Shown here: positions 46,101-52,239 of the stretch, piece by piece | Position numbering within the stretch: the stretch's first letter is position 1 | Layout: each line of letters begins with the position of its first letter | NCBI GenBank assembly: GCA_022072165.1 | Contig: JAJVIF010000001.1 | Coordinates: forward strand, 1,754,575-1,818,574 | Direction: 5' to 3' | Origin: a bacterium | GTDB lineage: Bacteria > JAJVIF01 | Length of the DNA: 64,000 bases | The notes under the pieces: model-generated | Told to the model about the DNA's origin: nothing | The model's input: only the letters and a program-made list of their open reading frames with translations | Database searches by the model: none | Made by a program: the position numbers and the translations under genes

Positions 46101-46273
46101 AGCTCATGGACGATCTGGAATTCAACGAAGCCGGGAACGAAATCCGGGTCCGGAAGTACTTCACGTTTCAGACTGTCCAGGATGCGGTCGCAGCCCTGCA
46201 GCAGGCGAACGCCCAGGTCGCAGAGTCCGAGGACCCCGCGGTCCTGCGGGCCCTCTATGGCGGCGTGGAATAA
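43142..46273 (+). CDS. multidomain sensor: HAMP-GAF-GAF-PP2C-anti-sigma kinase fusion
   Basis: 1043 residues. TM1 at ~16-36, a ~165-residue extracytoplasmic domain, TM2 at ~203-220, HAMP to ~275, GAF ~316-450, GAF ~490-635, SpoIIE-type PP2C ~659-865 (ELAGDFFDVFR, GDVASKGVAASL, VFYTDGVTEL, GRDDILLATV) and an RsbW-like HATPase_c domain ~883-1010 (LALNETIANAWMHGN, VRDGGRGFD, GRGIFLMRQL). The same polypeptide therefore carries both the phosphatase and the kinase activity of a partner-switching module. Between PP2C and HATPase there is no STAS domain. A TATAGA hexamer is 12 bases before the ATG. The end overlaps the convergent thioesterase gene by 19 bases. Confidence 0.93.
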   Translation: MTTTPRVTSTIGRPGSIAFLAIFGAVAMLLYGAVLFSKAMSRSVVEIALKVATTDQLNAATFLAKELGDNQNATGEESSTPLMIIHSPADVYRETFDNFTVRHGIRAYVVNARSHAPVLEGAPPLPVEAPILVPRALRSVYGDLTLSQAIALRRKLQGTVTTDHGRQLVTLVPIQGTTDLVVIYRPEAPILTAAEELTQRFTGYLLAAFTIVLILFALFMRTITRPLRDLTLAVQEMGSGALDQTVVVPRGSEVSLLAEAFNQMSRELRVKYRELAATTRRLEDSNDRYRQVLVDYERQNTELSILNTLVFEASRTDITDRNLDFLTNAMQRSYGLLVVAIFEYHPRHGWDLLHASDPLFETCNFAEGGLLADLQQLARHKKLHLASARRIGESRGSSYSQSFASVPMCIVPVTVQGALEAAFVLVAPRQRDFSRAALARYTRLTQQLGILFHKDKLLRETQRRREQLEKINSLGAALLSDLDFDSLVPRMLHELSTALNADQALLCLQEDHELRPVMAVDATGEVPPFLHSQERTWNAQVIATGEPLLVGEYPRLELWTPDEEAPILARASRFQSFLALPISQGNAVTGVLVFLAEQPHTFDQDDIQFLITFANQLAAAILNARLFQEISRRDDRRNVQLATAKQFQADRIPMLYEDEGIEALASLLPAEELAGDFFDVFRLSPNITGLVIGDVASKGVAASLLTFSMLSIFRNYATAMRPPAKVMELTNDTVRAQLKGDFWFVTAFYARINHMDMTMTYCKAGHVMPVLYHADTGTCELLDGEGLPLGILDGEEYDGGQVDLAPGDRLVFYTDGVTELKNARNQQFGVERLCEIVAANGHESPARLKEAILEALDAWGPGAGRDDILLATVGIQEKLGIAMEITYEEMEEVIDKIMSEIRSFPVDATTLYAVRLALNETIANAWMHGNQGDATAPIWITYRVTSSYFSLQVRDGGRGFDYENLPDPTVPDNLIRTHGRGIFLMRQLMDDLEFNEAGNEIRVRKYFTFQTVQDAVAALQQANAQVAESEDPAVLRALYGGVE

Positions 46274-46677
46274 GGGCCGGTCAGCAGCGCCTGGCGCAGG
46301 TCGGCTGGCATCCGGACCGGTGACCCGCTCGTCAGTTCAATAAAGCCGCCAGTTTGCTCCGCCTCGGCATAGACTCTGACGGGATCCTGGGGATCCACAA
46401 ATCGCTCCTGCAGAGTCCACTTGCTCCCCCCCACTTCCTGCGGCCAGAGCCAGAGCGCAATCGGATCGCCTAATCGCAATGGGCGACGATAGTCGATGGT
46501 GGTCCGCCGCAGGACCGGCGCGAGTCCCGCCGCAATACAGCGTTCCAGGGGCCAGGGAGTCGCGGCGAGCCATGCCCCACGCCCCTGCTCCAGCCAGCGG
46601 ATGTAGGCGTTGTTGTTGGCGATCTGCGCCGGATCGAAGTCATAGAACGCGGGTGTCAGGGGGAGGACCAGGGGCAT
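46255..46677 (-). CDS. hotdog-fold acyl-CoA thioesterase (4HBT/YbgC type)
   Basis: 140 residues. Hotdog pattern FYDFDPAQIANNNAYIRWLEQGRGAWLA with the Asp and the Asn-Asn replacing the usual H-N pair, then RRTTIDYRRPLRLGDPIALWLW. The nucleophile-orienting Asp is present, but the N-H-x-x-Y motif is NNNAY. Probable substrate: a short acyl-CoA; unknown. Starts nine bases after the UPF0210 gene, so co-transcribed. Confidence 0.8.
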   Translation of the reverse strand: MPLVLPLTPAFYDFDPAQIANNNAYIRWLEQGRGAWLAATPWPLERCIAAGLAPVLRRTTIDYRRPLRLGDPIALWLWPQEVGGSKWTLQERFVDPQDPVRVYAEAEQTGGFIELTSGSPVRMPADLRQALLTGPYSTPP

Positions 46678-46686
46678 GGGACTGCG

Positions 46687-48048
46687 CTAGTTTGTCATGC
46701 CCTGAATGGGGGGCGGGATCCGCCCCTTGCGATGAATGAACGCCGCACTCGACTCCGGATGCACGGCCATGATCGGTGCGGTCCCCAGGAGCCCGCCGAA
46801 CTCCACCGAGTCGCCTTCCCTTTTCCCCGGAGCCGGAATGATCCGGACCGCCGTCGTCTTGTTGTTGATCATCCCGATCGCCAGTTCATCGGCAATGATG
46901 GCGCTCAGAGTCTCCGCTGGCGTGTCCCCCGGCACCGCGATCATGTCGAGCCCGACACAACAGACCGACGTCATCGCTTCCAGCTTGTCGAGGGTCAGGA
47001 CCCCCCGCTCCGCCGCCTGAATCATGTGGGCATCCTCACTCACCGGGATGAACGCCCCGCTCATCCCCCCGACCGCGCTGGAGGCCATCGCGCCCCCCTT
47101 CTTGACCGCATCATTCAGCAGGGCGAGTGCGGCAGTGGAACCGTGGGTCCCCGCGCAGGCGAGCCCCATCGCGCCCAGGATGTCGCCGACCGAGTCCCCG
47201 GGCAGAGGGGTCGGGGCCAGACTGATGTCCACCACGCCAAACGGGACCTCGAGTTCTTCCGCTACGGCTCGTCCGATTAGTTCCCCCGCCCGGGTGATTT
47301 TGAACGCGGTCCGCTTGATGCTCTCGGCCAGGACCGTGAAGTCCGCCTCGGGCAACTGCTCAATGACATGCCGCACGACGCCCGGTCCGGAGATCCCGAC
47401 ATTGATGACCGCTTCCGGCTCGCCGATGCCATGCTGCGCCCCGGCCATGAAGGGATTGTCCTGGGGCGCGTTGCAGAAGACTGCGAATTTGCCGCAGGCG
47501 AGCCCCCCACGGTCGGCGGTCCGGGCGGCCATCTCTTTAATGAGTTCGCCCAGCCAGGCGACCGCTGTCATGTTGATGCCGGCTTTGGTGCTGGCGGCAT
47601 TCACCGACCCGCACATCCGCTCCGTCGTGCTCATGGCGCTGGGGAGCGAGGCAATGAGGCGCTGATCCCCCCGGGTCATCCCCTTTTCCACATGGGCGGT
47701 GTAGCCACCGATGAAATCGATCCCCAGTTCCCGGGCGGCCCGATCAATCGCGTGGGCGATGGGGGTGGGGTCTTCGGACTCCAGGGCATCACAGAGCAAC
47801 GCCACCGGCGTGAGGGCAATCCGCTTGTTGACAATCGGAATGCCGTACCGCGCCTCGACCCGTCGGGCCGCCGGAATCAGGGGGGTGCCGGCCCGCATAA
47901 TCCGGTCATAGACCGCATCCGCCACCCGGCCAACATCGCTGCCGGCGCAACTGCGAAGGGAGACGCCGAGGGTCGTCGTCCGGATGTCGAGCGCTTCTAG
48001 CGCCACCATCCGGAGGGTCTCGATGATTTCGTCGAAGGCGTAGGGCAT
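46687..48048 (-). CDS. UPF0210/DUF711-family protein
   Basis: 453 residues, full length for the family. Conserved blocks: [110 protein letters not shown] and [34 protein letters not shown]. Structurally the family is related to pyruvate formate-lyase/ribonucleotide reductase barrels, but no catalytic role is known to me. ATG 48048 lies 11 bases after TACACT. Operon with the thioesterase. Confidence 0.9.
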   Translation of the reverse strand: MPYAFDEIIETLRMVALEALDIRTTTLGVSLRSCAGSDVGRVADAVYDRIMRAGTPLIPAARRVEARYGIPIVNKRIALTPVALLCDALESEDPTPIAHAIDRAARELGIDFIGGYTAHVEKGMTRGDQRLIASLPSAMSTTERMCGSVNAASTKAGINMTAVAWLGELIKEMAARTADRGGLACGKFAVFCNAPQDNPFMAGAQHGIGEPEAVINVGISGPGVVRHVIEQLPEADFTVLAESIKRTAFKITRAGELIGRAVAEELEVPFGVVDISLAPTPLPGDSVGDILGAMGLACAGTHGSTAALALLNDAVKKGGAMASSAVGGMSGAFIPVSEDAHMIQAAERGVLTLDKLEAMTSVCCVGLDMIAVPGDTPAETLSAIIADELAIGMINNKTTAVRIIPAPGKREGDSVEFGGLLGTAPIMAVHPESSAAFIHRKGRIPPPIQGMTN

Positions 48049-48120
48049 GGCCGAAGCAGAGTGTAGCGGAAAGTCTCGACGGAACTGCGGCATATCAGGC
48101 GAGCGCTTTGTGCCCCGGTC

Positions 48121-48152
48121 TCAATGAAAGACCTCCCGGAGTGGGAGGTCTT
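48121..48152 (-). terminator. terminator of the lipoprotein gene 48190-49365
   Basis: Ten-bp stem AAGACCTCCC and complement with loop GGAGT; on the minus strand followed by TTTCATTGA. It is almost symmetric and could also serve the plus strand. Confidence 0.75.
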
Positions 48153-48189
48153 CGTGCGTCACCGGTGCTGTTGGGACATCCGTCGGGGG

Positions 48190-49365
48190 CTACTCACCGT
48201 TGCCCCGACCAGCGGTCGAGAGCGCTCCGGCCTGACTGGTGGTGGACTCTCCCGGGTGTGTTCCGGGGTCAGCGCTCCCCGCAACATGGCCTGGAGTCTC
48301 CGTCTCCCCGGGCAACACAACCCGCAGGAGGTCGGTCCACCCGGCTTCATCCTCGGGGCCGCCGTCCAGGTAGGTCCCCGTAAACTTGCCTTCCGCCGGG
48401 ATGAACTGATACTGGTACACCATGACATCTGCGGCAGGCAGCGTCGGTTTCAGCAGGAAGCGGAGGGTCGCTCCATCGCGGTAGACCTGGACGGCAAATG
48501 CGGCCTGATGCTCAGGCGCGTACCGATTCGCTGGCCAGTGCTGGAGATTTGGAAAGCGCCACCCCTGCTCCTGACAGAGCGCTGACCAGTCGGTTGGCAA
48601 CGCACCGTGACGGTCAATGTAGGCGGTGATCATGTTCCAGACTTGCGTCTGCATTTGCAGCACCCGCCGTTCGCTAAGTTGCTGCGTCGCGAAGAGGAAC
48701 ACATTGCCGCCAATCTCTGGTGCCAGGCCGCCAGCATCCGGACCGATCAGGCCATGCTGCAGTCGGTCCGCGCGCTGCGCCAGATACTCCGGATAGGTTT
48801 CGCTCACCGGCTGACCTGGGAGCACCGGATTGTCCCCGATGACCTTTTTCCAGTCGTTGCGATACGTGAAGACTGGACGGAAGTGCGTGGGATCAGGATT
48901 CAGTGCCGTGGTCGTAAATCCCTCCTGATCCCAGCTGACACCGATCGCTCCCGGAGGTGGCAGCGAATCCGCCTGCAGTTCAATGACCGGGATTGGCTGA
49001 CCATCCAAACCCACGGGCTCGCGCCAGAGGAGTCCTGCCTTGAATAGCGACTCTCTGTCGGGGGGCGGCGCGCCATGGACGAAGTACCAGGAGTAGATCG
49101 CGATGCGCAAATCCTGCGTGACCCCAAACAGGCGATTACTCATGTGTGACGCCGGATCACCATCGATGAGGCGTTGAATCTGGCTGTCGGGCCGAACCCG
49201 CCAGGCTTCCCGCGCCGTACTCGACAGTTGCGGCGCTGCCGCCGTGTCTCTGCTCCTGCCTTCCAGCGCAGGACCCTGGCAGCCGAGGCTCAACAGGCTG
49301 ACGCTCAGCGTCCAGATCAGCCATGGCAGGCTGGGAGCCGCGTTGCGTGTAATGTGCTTCAGCAT
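48190..49365 (-). CDS. large lipoprotein of unknown function
   Basis: 391 residues. Signal peptide and lipobox SLGC near residues 26-29; AGGAGGACT stands eight bases before ATG 49365. The mature part is helical and aromatic-rich with SNRLFGVTQDLRIAIYSWYFVHG, NVFLFATQQL and a Gly/Pro/Ser-rich end (PGTHPGESTTSQAGA). The stretch LRIAIYSWYFVHGAPPP.RESLFKAGLL resembles the hydrophilic body of type II-secretion pseudopilin-like proteins, but I do not recognise a family. It follows the Cys-rich gene by 20 bases. Confidence 0.7.
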   Translation of the reverse strand: MLKHITRNAAPSLPWLIWTLSVSLLSLGCQGPALEGRSRDTAAAPQLSSTAREAWRVRPDSQIQRLIDGDPASHMSNRLFGVTQDLRIAIYSWYFVHGAPPPDRESLFKAGLLWREPVGLDGQPIPVIELQADSLPPPGAIGVSWDQEGFTTTALNPDPTHFRPVFTYRNDWKKVIGDNPVLPGQPVSETYPEYLAQRADRLQHGLIGPDAGGLAPEIGGNVFLFATQQLSERRVLQMQTQVWNMITAYIDRHGALPTDWSALCQEQGWRFPNLQHWPANRYAPEHQAAFAVQVYRDGATLRFLLKPTLPAADVMVYQYQFIPAEGKFTGTYLDGGPEDEAGWTDLLRVVLPGETETPGHVAGSADPGTHPGESTTSQAGALSTAGRGNGE

Positions 49366-49385
49366 GGGGGAGTCCTCCTGAGGTA

Positions 49386-49832
49386 TTAAGAACAACCGCA
49401 CTGAGGTGCGTTGCAGTCAGCGGTACTGGAAAATGACCGTGGGCACTGATCAAGATCACACTGCAGCAGGTCTGAAGTACAGTCAGGATCAGCAGGATCG
49501 GGCGTGTAACTCACGCTGCAGCTTCCACTGAGGACCGGATCTCCGCAATCCATACCGTTCCAGCCGGGTCCAGTGCACAGATTGAACAGATTGCTGCACT
49601 TGAAGGTCTGGATTGTCCCCGAAGAGGTCCAATCAGCCATTACGGTGCAATTGTAGCCCCAACCGCAGTCCGCCTGGCAGGTGGAGTTTGGTGGGCAGAC
49701 TGCAAGTTTCCAGCAGCAATCCCAGGCATTTGCGGGGGTGGTGATGACGGTAGTGTCGAGGATCATCAGGCAGAGCAGCAGGGGCCACATCAGGATGTGG
49801 GCTGCTCCTTTGCATGGGCTGCTCCTTTGCAT
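49386..49832 (-). CDS. secreted Cys-rich protein expressed from a repeated start region
   Basis: 148 residues from ATG 49832. Positively charged start (MQRSSPCKGAAH), hydrophobic core LMWPLLLCLMIL and cleavage likely after TTPANA, then a mature domain of ~105 residues with 16 Cys, e.g. WDCCWKL, CPPNSTC, CQADCGWGYNC, CSNLFNLC, CDLDQCP. Such density implies several disulfides; no family recognised. A longer frame to 50042 is rejected because the strong promoter lies inside it. AAAGGAG six bases before ATG 49832; ATG 49790 is an in-frame alternative but its Shine-Dalgarno is 14 bases away. Confidence 0.75.
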   Translation of the reverse strand: MQRSSPCKGAAHILMWPLLLCLMILDTTVITTPANAWDCCWKLAVCPPNSTCQADCGWGYNCTVMADWTSSGTIQTFKCSNLFNLCTGPGWNGMDCGDPVLSGSCSVSYTPDPADPDCTSDLLQCDLDQCPRSFSSTADCNAPQCGCS

Positions 49833-49865
49833 GGGCTGCTCCTTTGCATGGGCTGCTCCTTTGCA
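49798..49865 (-). repeat. four perfect 17-bp repeats, each a Shine-Dalgarno plus ATG
   Basis: On the minus strand the unit TGCAAAGGAGCAGCCCA occurs four times without mismatch. At each junction CCC-ATG-CAAAGGAG forms: AAAGGAG then six bases then ATG. ATGs fall at 49849, 49832 and 49815, all with ideal spacing, in three different frames because 17 is not a multiple of three; a fourth ATG at 49866 lacks a Shine-Dalgarno. Only 49832 reads into the Cys-rich protein; the frame from 49849 ends at TGATG overlapping ATG 49790. Confidence 0.92.
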
Positions 49866-49917
49866 TGACGCATCAGTCACGCCATCGAAGCAGTTCTGTG
49901 TTTGTCGGAATACCCGC

Positions 49918-49946
49918 ACTATACGCTCCTGCTTCTCATCTGTCAA
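49918..49946 (-). promoter_or_regulatory. consensus sigma-70 promoter of the Cys-rich gene
   Basis: TTGACA (49941-49946), 17-base spacer, TATAGT (49918-49923) on the minus strand: the best promoter match in the window. The leader is about 65-80 nt and ends in the repeated initiation region. Confidence 0.85.
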
Positions 49947-50052
49947 GACCCGATAGATGCACCTCGCATGTAACAATCTGGGGTCGTTGGGACTGTACAT
50001 TTTCCGGACGCTCATTTTGAATGGCTGCACGGAAGCCAACATCTACGACTGC

Positions 50053-50089
50053 TTCAAAAACAACAGGACCTCTGGTGACAGAGGTCCTG
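50053..50089 (-). terminator. terminator of the binding-protein gene
   Basis: Perfect 11-bp stem CAGGACCTCTG and complement with loop GTGA (plus-strand reading), followed on the minus strand by TTGTTTTTGAAG. Confidence 0.85.
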
Positions 50090-50121
50090 CTGACTCGTGT
50101 AGCGATGGAACCGGGCAGCGG

Positions 50122-51546
50122 CTAGCCGCCGCCCATCCCGGTGGAGGTCCCGCTCCCCGGGGCCGTGGTGGTCATCCCACCTGCCGGGGCATCGGTGGTG
50201 GTCCCATCCTCGTTGATAGTCGAGGGGGCATCCGCCGGAGCTGGTGGAGGAGCCGGAGCTGCGGGGGCTTCCCCCTTGAGGACCAGCATGGCGTACCGCG
50301 CGATCATCTGCCCCTGGAACGTGTCCAGATAGCAGGCCCGGAAGACATACTCCTCGTTCGTGACATCCGGATTGGTGCTCGCCGGCGAGATCATCGGAAT
50401 CTTGTTCTCCTGCGCGATGGGAGCCATCGCCAGGGAGTTCTTCGAGGCGACCTCCCCCAGGAGCGCAACTACTTTCTGCTCCGCGATCAGCTTCTTGGCA
50501 GCATTGGCGGCCCCGGTGGGCGTGGACTGGTCATCCTGCGAGACGAGTACCAGCTTCACCCCCGGCCCCAGCAGCTGCTTCGCGTTGATCTCTTCGACCG
50601 CGAGCATGGTGCCGTTGTTGGACGCCGCCCCGAAGGACGCGACCTCGCCGGTCATGGCCACGACCTGCCCGACTTTGATCTCTTTCGGGAGATTCCCCGC
50701 CGAAGCGGGCGCCTCCATCGCCGGTGCGACTGCATCGCCGCCGGTGACGGGATTGCCATTCTTGTCGACCCGTCCGGCCAGTACCCGCTGCCCGTTCTCG
50801 ATCTTAATGATCACCATCCCCTTCTGCGGGTCGCCCTTTTTATCGAGGGTGATTGCGCCGGTGAGTCCCGGCAGATCGGTCGTCGCTGCGATGGCATCCC
50901 GCAGGGCGGGCCCGTCGGTGGTGCCGGCGCGACGCAGGGCATCGGCGATCATCAGCGCGGAGTCATATCCCAGGGCCGCCATGGCATCGGGGAACATGTT
51001 GTACTTCGCCTGGTAGGCCTTCACAAACGCCTGGACCACCGGCGAGGGATCACTTTCCACATAGTGCGTGGTGAAGTAGGTCCCTTCCACGGCCTTGCCC
51101 CCCTTCTGAAGGAGCTCCGGCATATCCCAGCCATCGCCGCCGATCATCAGGGCGCTGAGGCCCTCCGCCCGGGCATCCCGGATGATCAGGGCGGTGTCCG
51201 TGGCATAGCCCGGCAGGAACAGGACCTGCGGATTCTTCGCCTTGATCTTGACCAGCAGCGAACGGAAGTCGGTGTCCCCGGCGGCATAGGCCAGGGTTTC
51301 GACAATCTCGCCGCCATTGCCGGTCCACTCCGCCGTGATGGCATCTTTCAGCCCCTCGGAGTAGGCATTGGTCTGGTCATACAGGATGGCGCCGGTGAGG
51401 GCCGCGGGAGTCGTGGTCCCCTCTTTGGTGGTCCCGGTCGCCTGACCGCCACCGGCCGGTGCCTGCTGCTGCCCTCCCCCACCGCCACACCCGAAGAGCG
51501 TGAGGCTCAGTAACAGACTGGTGCAGGTGTAAACGAGTCGTCGCAT
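50122..51546 (-). CDS. circularly permuted LivJ/LivK-type periplasmic binding protein, lipoprotein
   Basis: 474 residues, lipobox LFGC at 17-20, then Gly/Gln/Thr linker to ~49. Residues ~51-262 are the C-terminal lobe of Peripla_BP_6 proteins (TGAILYDQTNAYSEGL, GDTDF, FLPGYATDTALI, IGGDGWDMPELL, FPDAMAALGYDSALMIADALRRAG, MVIIKIENGQR). A ~28-residue linker leads to residues ~289-425, which are the normal N-terminal lobe (IKVGQVVAMTGEVASFG, SQDDQSTP, ALLGEVASKNSLAMAPIAQ, IPMISPASTNPDVT, YVFRACYLDTFQGQMIARYAM). Normally ARYA..L leads directly into KVAILYD; here that junction has become both termini. Tail 426-474 is Pro/Thr/Gly-rich. No Liv permease or ATPase is nearby. Confidence 0.88.
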   Translation of the reverse strand: MRRLVYTCTSLLLSLTLFGCGGGGGQQQAPAGGGQATGTTKEGTTTPAALTGAILYDQTNAYSEGLKDAITAEWTGNGGEIVETLAYAAGDTDFRSLLVKIKAKNPQVLFLPGYATDTALIIRDARAEGLSALMIGGDGWDMPELLQKGGKAVEGTYFTTHYVESDPSPVVQAFVKAYQAKYNMFPDAMAALGYDSALMIADALRRAGTTDGPALRDAIAATTDLPGLTGAITLDKKGDPQKGMVIIKIENGQRVLAGRVDKNGNPVTGGDAVAPAMEAPASAGNLPKEIKVGQVVAMTGEVASFGAASNNGTMLAVEEINAKQLLGPGVKLVLVSQDDQSTPTGAANAAKKLIAEQKVVALLGEVASKNSLAMAPIAQENKIPMISPASTNPDVTNEEYVFRACYLDTFQGQMIARYAMLVLKGEAPAAPAPPPAPADAPSTINEDGTTTDAPAGGMTTTAPGSGTSTGMGGG

Positions 51547-51717
51547 ACCTGGCGATACCTCCGCGGGTCCTGTCAGCCCACCTCATGCGCGCTGGCGGGA
51601 CCGGTTTTCTCGCCGGCTTACAGCGCCGCCACTACCTGCGCGGCCCTGCTGCCGGGAACAGGGCATTATAGGCTTGCAATAAACACCCTCGTACTCGCCA
51701 TCATCAGGAGCCCTCCC

Positions 51718-52080
51718 ATGCCAGCCTCTCTTCCCGAGCCCCAGCTCACCGACCAGCTCCGGGCTGCCCTGGAGCCCCACTACGACAAGGAGAAATCGAT
51801 GTTCGGCTGTCGGGTCTTCTGGGTCGCCGGCCTGATGGCGGCGTATGTGGATGGTCCCCAGGTGGTCTTGCGTCTGGACCCGACGACTGCCGCCGAGCTG
51901 GTGAAGCGACGGATCGCGCACTACTGCGCCGCCGGGGAGGCGGTCGAGCATGTCACGCAGTACGTCATCTTCACGACGGAAACTACCGCTCGGGGGGACT
52001 GGCAGATGCACATCGCGGGGTGTGTGGCCTATGTCCGGTCGCTGCCACCACCGAAACCGAAACGCTCATCCCGCCAGTAA
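51718..52080 (+). CDS. TfoX N-terminal-domain-like protein
   Basis: 120 residues. KSMFGCRVFWVAGLMAAYVDGPQVVLRLDPTTAAELV matches the TfoX/Sxy N-terminal domain (MFGG.GF...G.MFA.....L.L). Such proteins occur as competence regulators or stand-alone unknowns. The end is Pro/Lys/Ser-rich. AGGAG seven to eight bases upstream supports the ATG; the gene stands between a divergent binding-protein gene and tRNA-Leu. Confidence 0.72.
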   Translation: MPASLPEPQLTDQLRAALEPHYDKEKSMFGCRVFWVAGLMAAYVDGPQVVLRLDPTTAAELVKRRIAHYCAAGEAVEHVTQYVIFTTETTARGDWQMHIAGCVAYVRSLPPPKPKRSSRQ

Positions 52081-52124
52081 CAGGTTGCGTATACTCCCCA
52101 TGGCTGTCGCGCAAGGGTCCTGAC

Positions 52125-52205
52125 GCCGGAGTGGCGGAATGGTAGACGCAGCGGACTCAAAATCCGCCGCCGCGAGGTGTGAGGGTTCGAGTCCCTCCTC
52201 CGGCA
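52125..52205 (+). tRNA. tRNA-Leu (anticodon CAA)
   Basis: Class II tRNA: acceptor GCCGGAG pairs with CTCCGGC, discriminator A, no encoded CCA. The anticodon stem GCGGA/TCCGC encloses loop CTCAAAA with anticodon CAA, decoding UUG. The variable arm CGCC-GCGA-GGTG and T arm GAGGG-TTCGAGT-CCCTC are visible, as is D-loop GGTAGACGC. Confidence 0.95.
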
Positions 52206-52216
52206 GGCCCTGCGAC

Positions 52217-52239
52217 GTCAGCGCCCAATCAGCGCTGAC
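52217..52239. terminator. hairpin between tRNA-Leu and the convergent lipoprotein gene
   Basis: Eight-bp stem GTCAGCGC and complement with seven-base loop CCAATCA, just after the tRNA and at the 3' end of the gene 52239-55001; no T tract on either strand, so termination strength is uncertain. Confidence 0.45.

Noticed and set aside
49633-49866. Alternative 77-residue frame read from ATG 49866/49815
   Set aside because: It only overlaps the Cys-rich gene in another frame; composition (Arg/Leu/His/Pro rich) is that of a high-GC shadow frame. It matters only as an effect of frame rotation in the repeat.
49833-50042. Longer N-terminal extension of the Cys-rich protein starting at 50042
   Set aside because: The TTGACA/TATAGT promoter lies inside this extension, the residues have no signal-peptide character and the repeated SD-ATG array provides a better start.
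50122-51546. Assembly chimera as the cause of lobe inversion
   Set aside because: The frame, codon use and linker are continuous and each lobe occurs once; a join at random would rarely fall exactly at the lobe boundary in frame. It cannot be fully excluded without reads.
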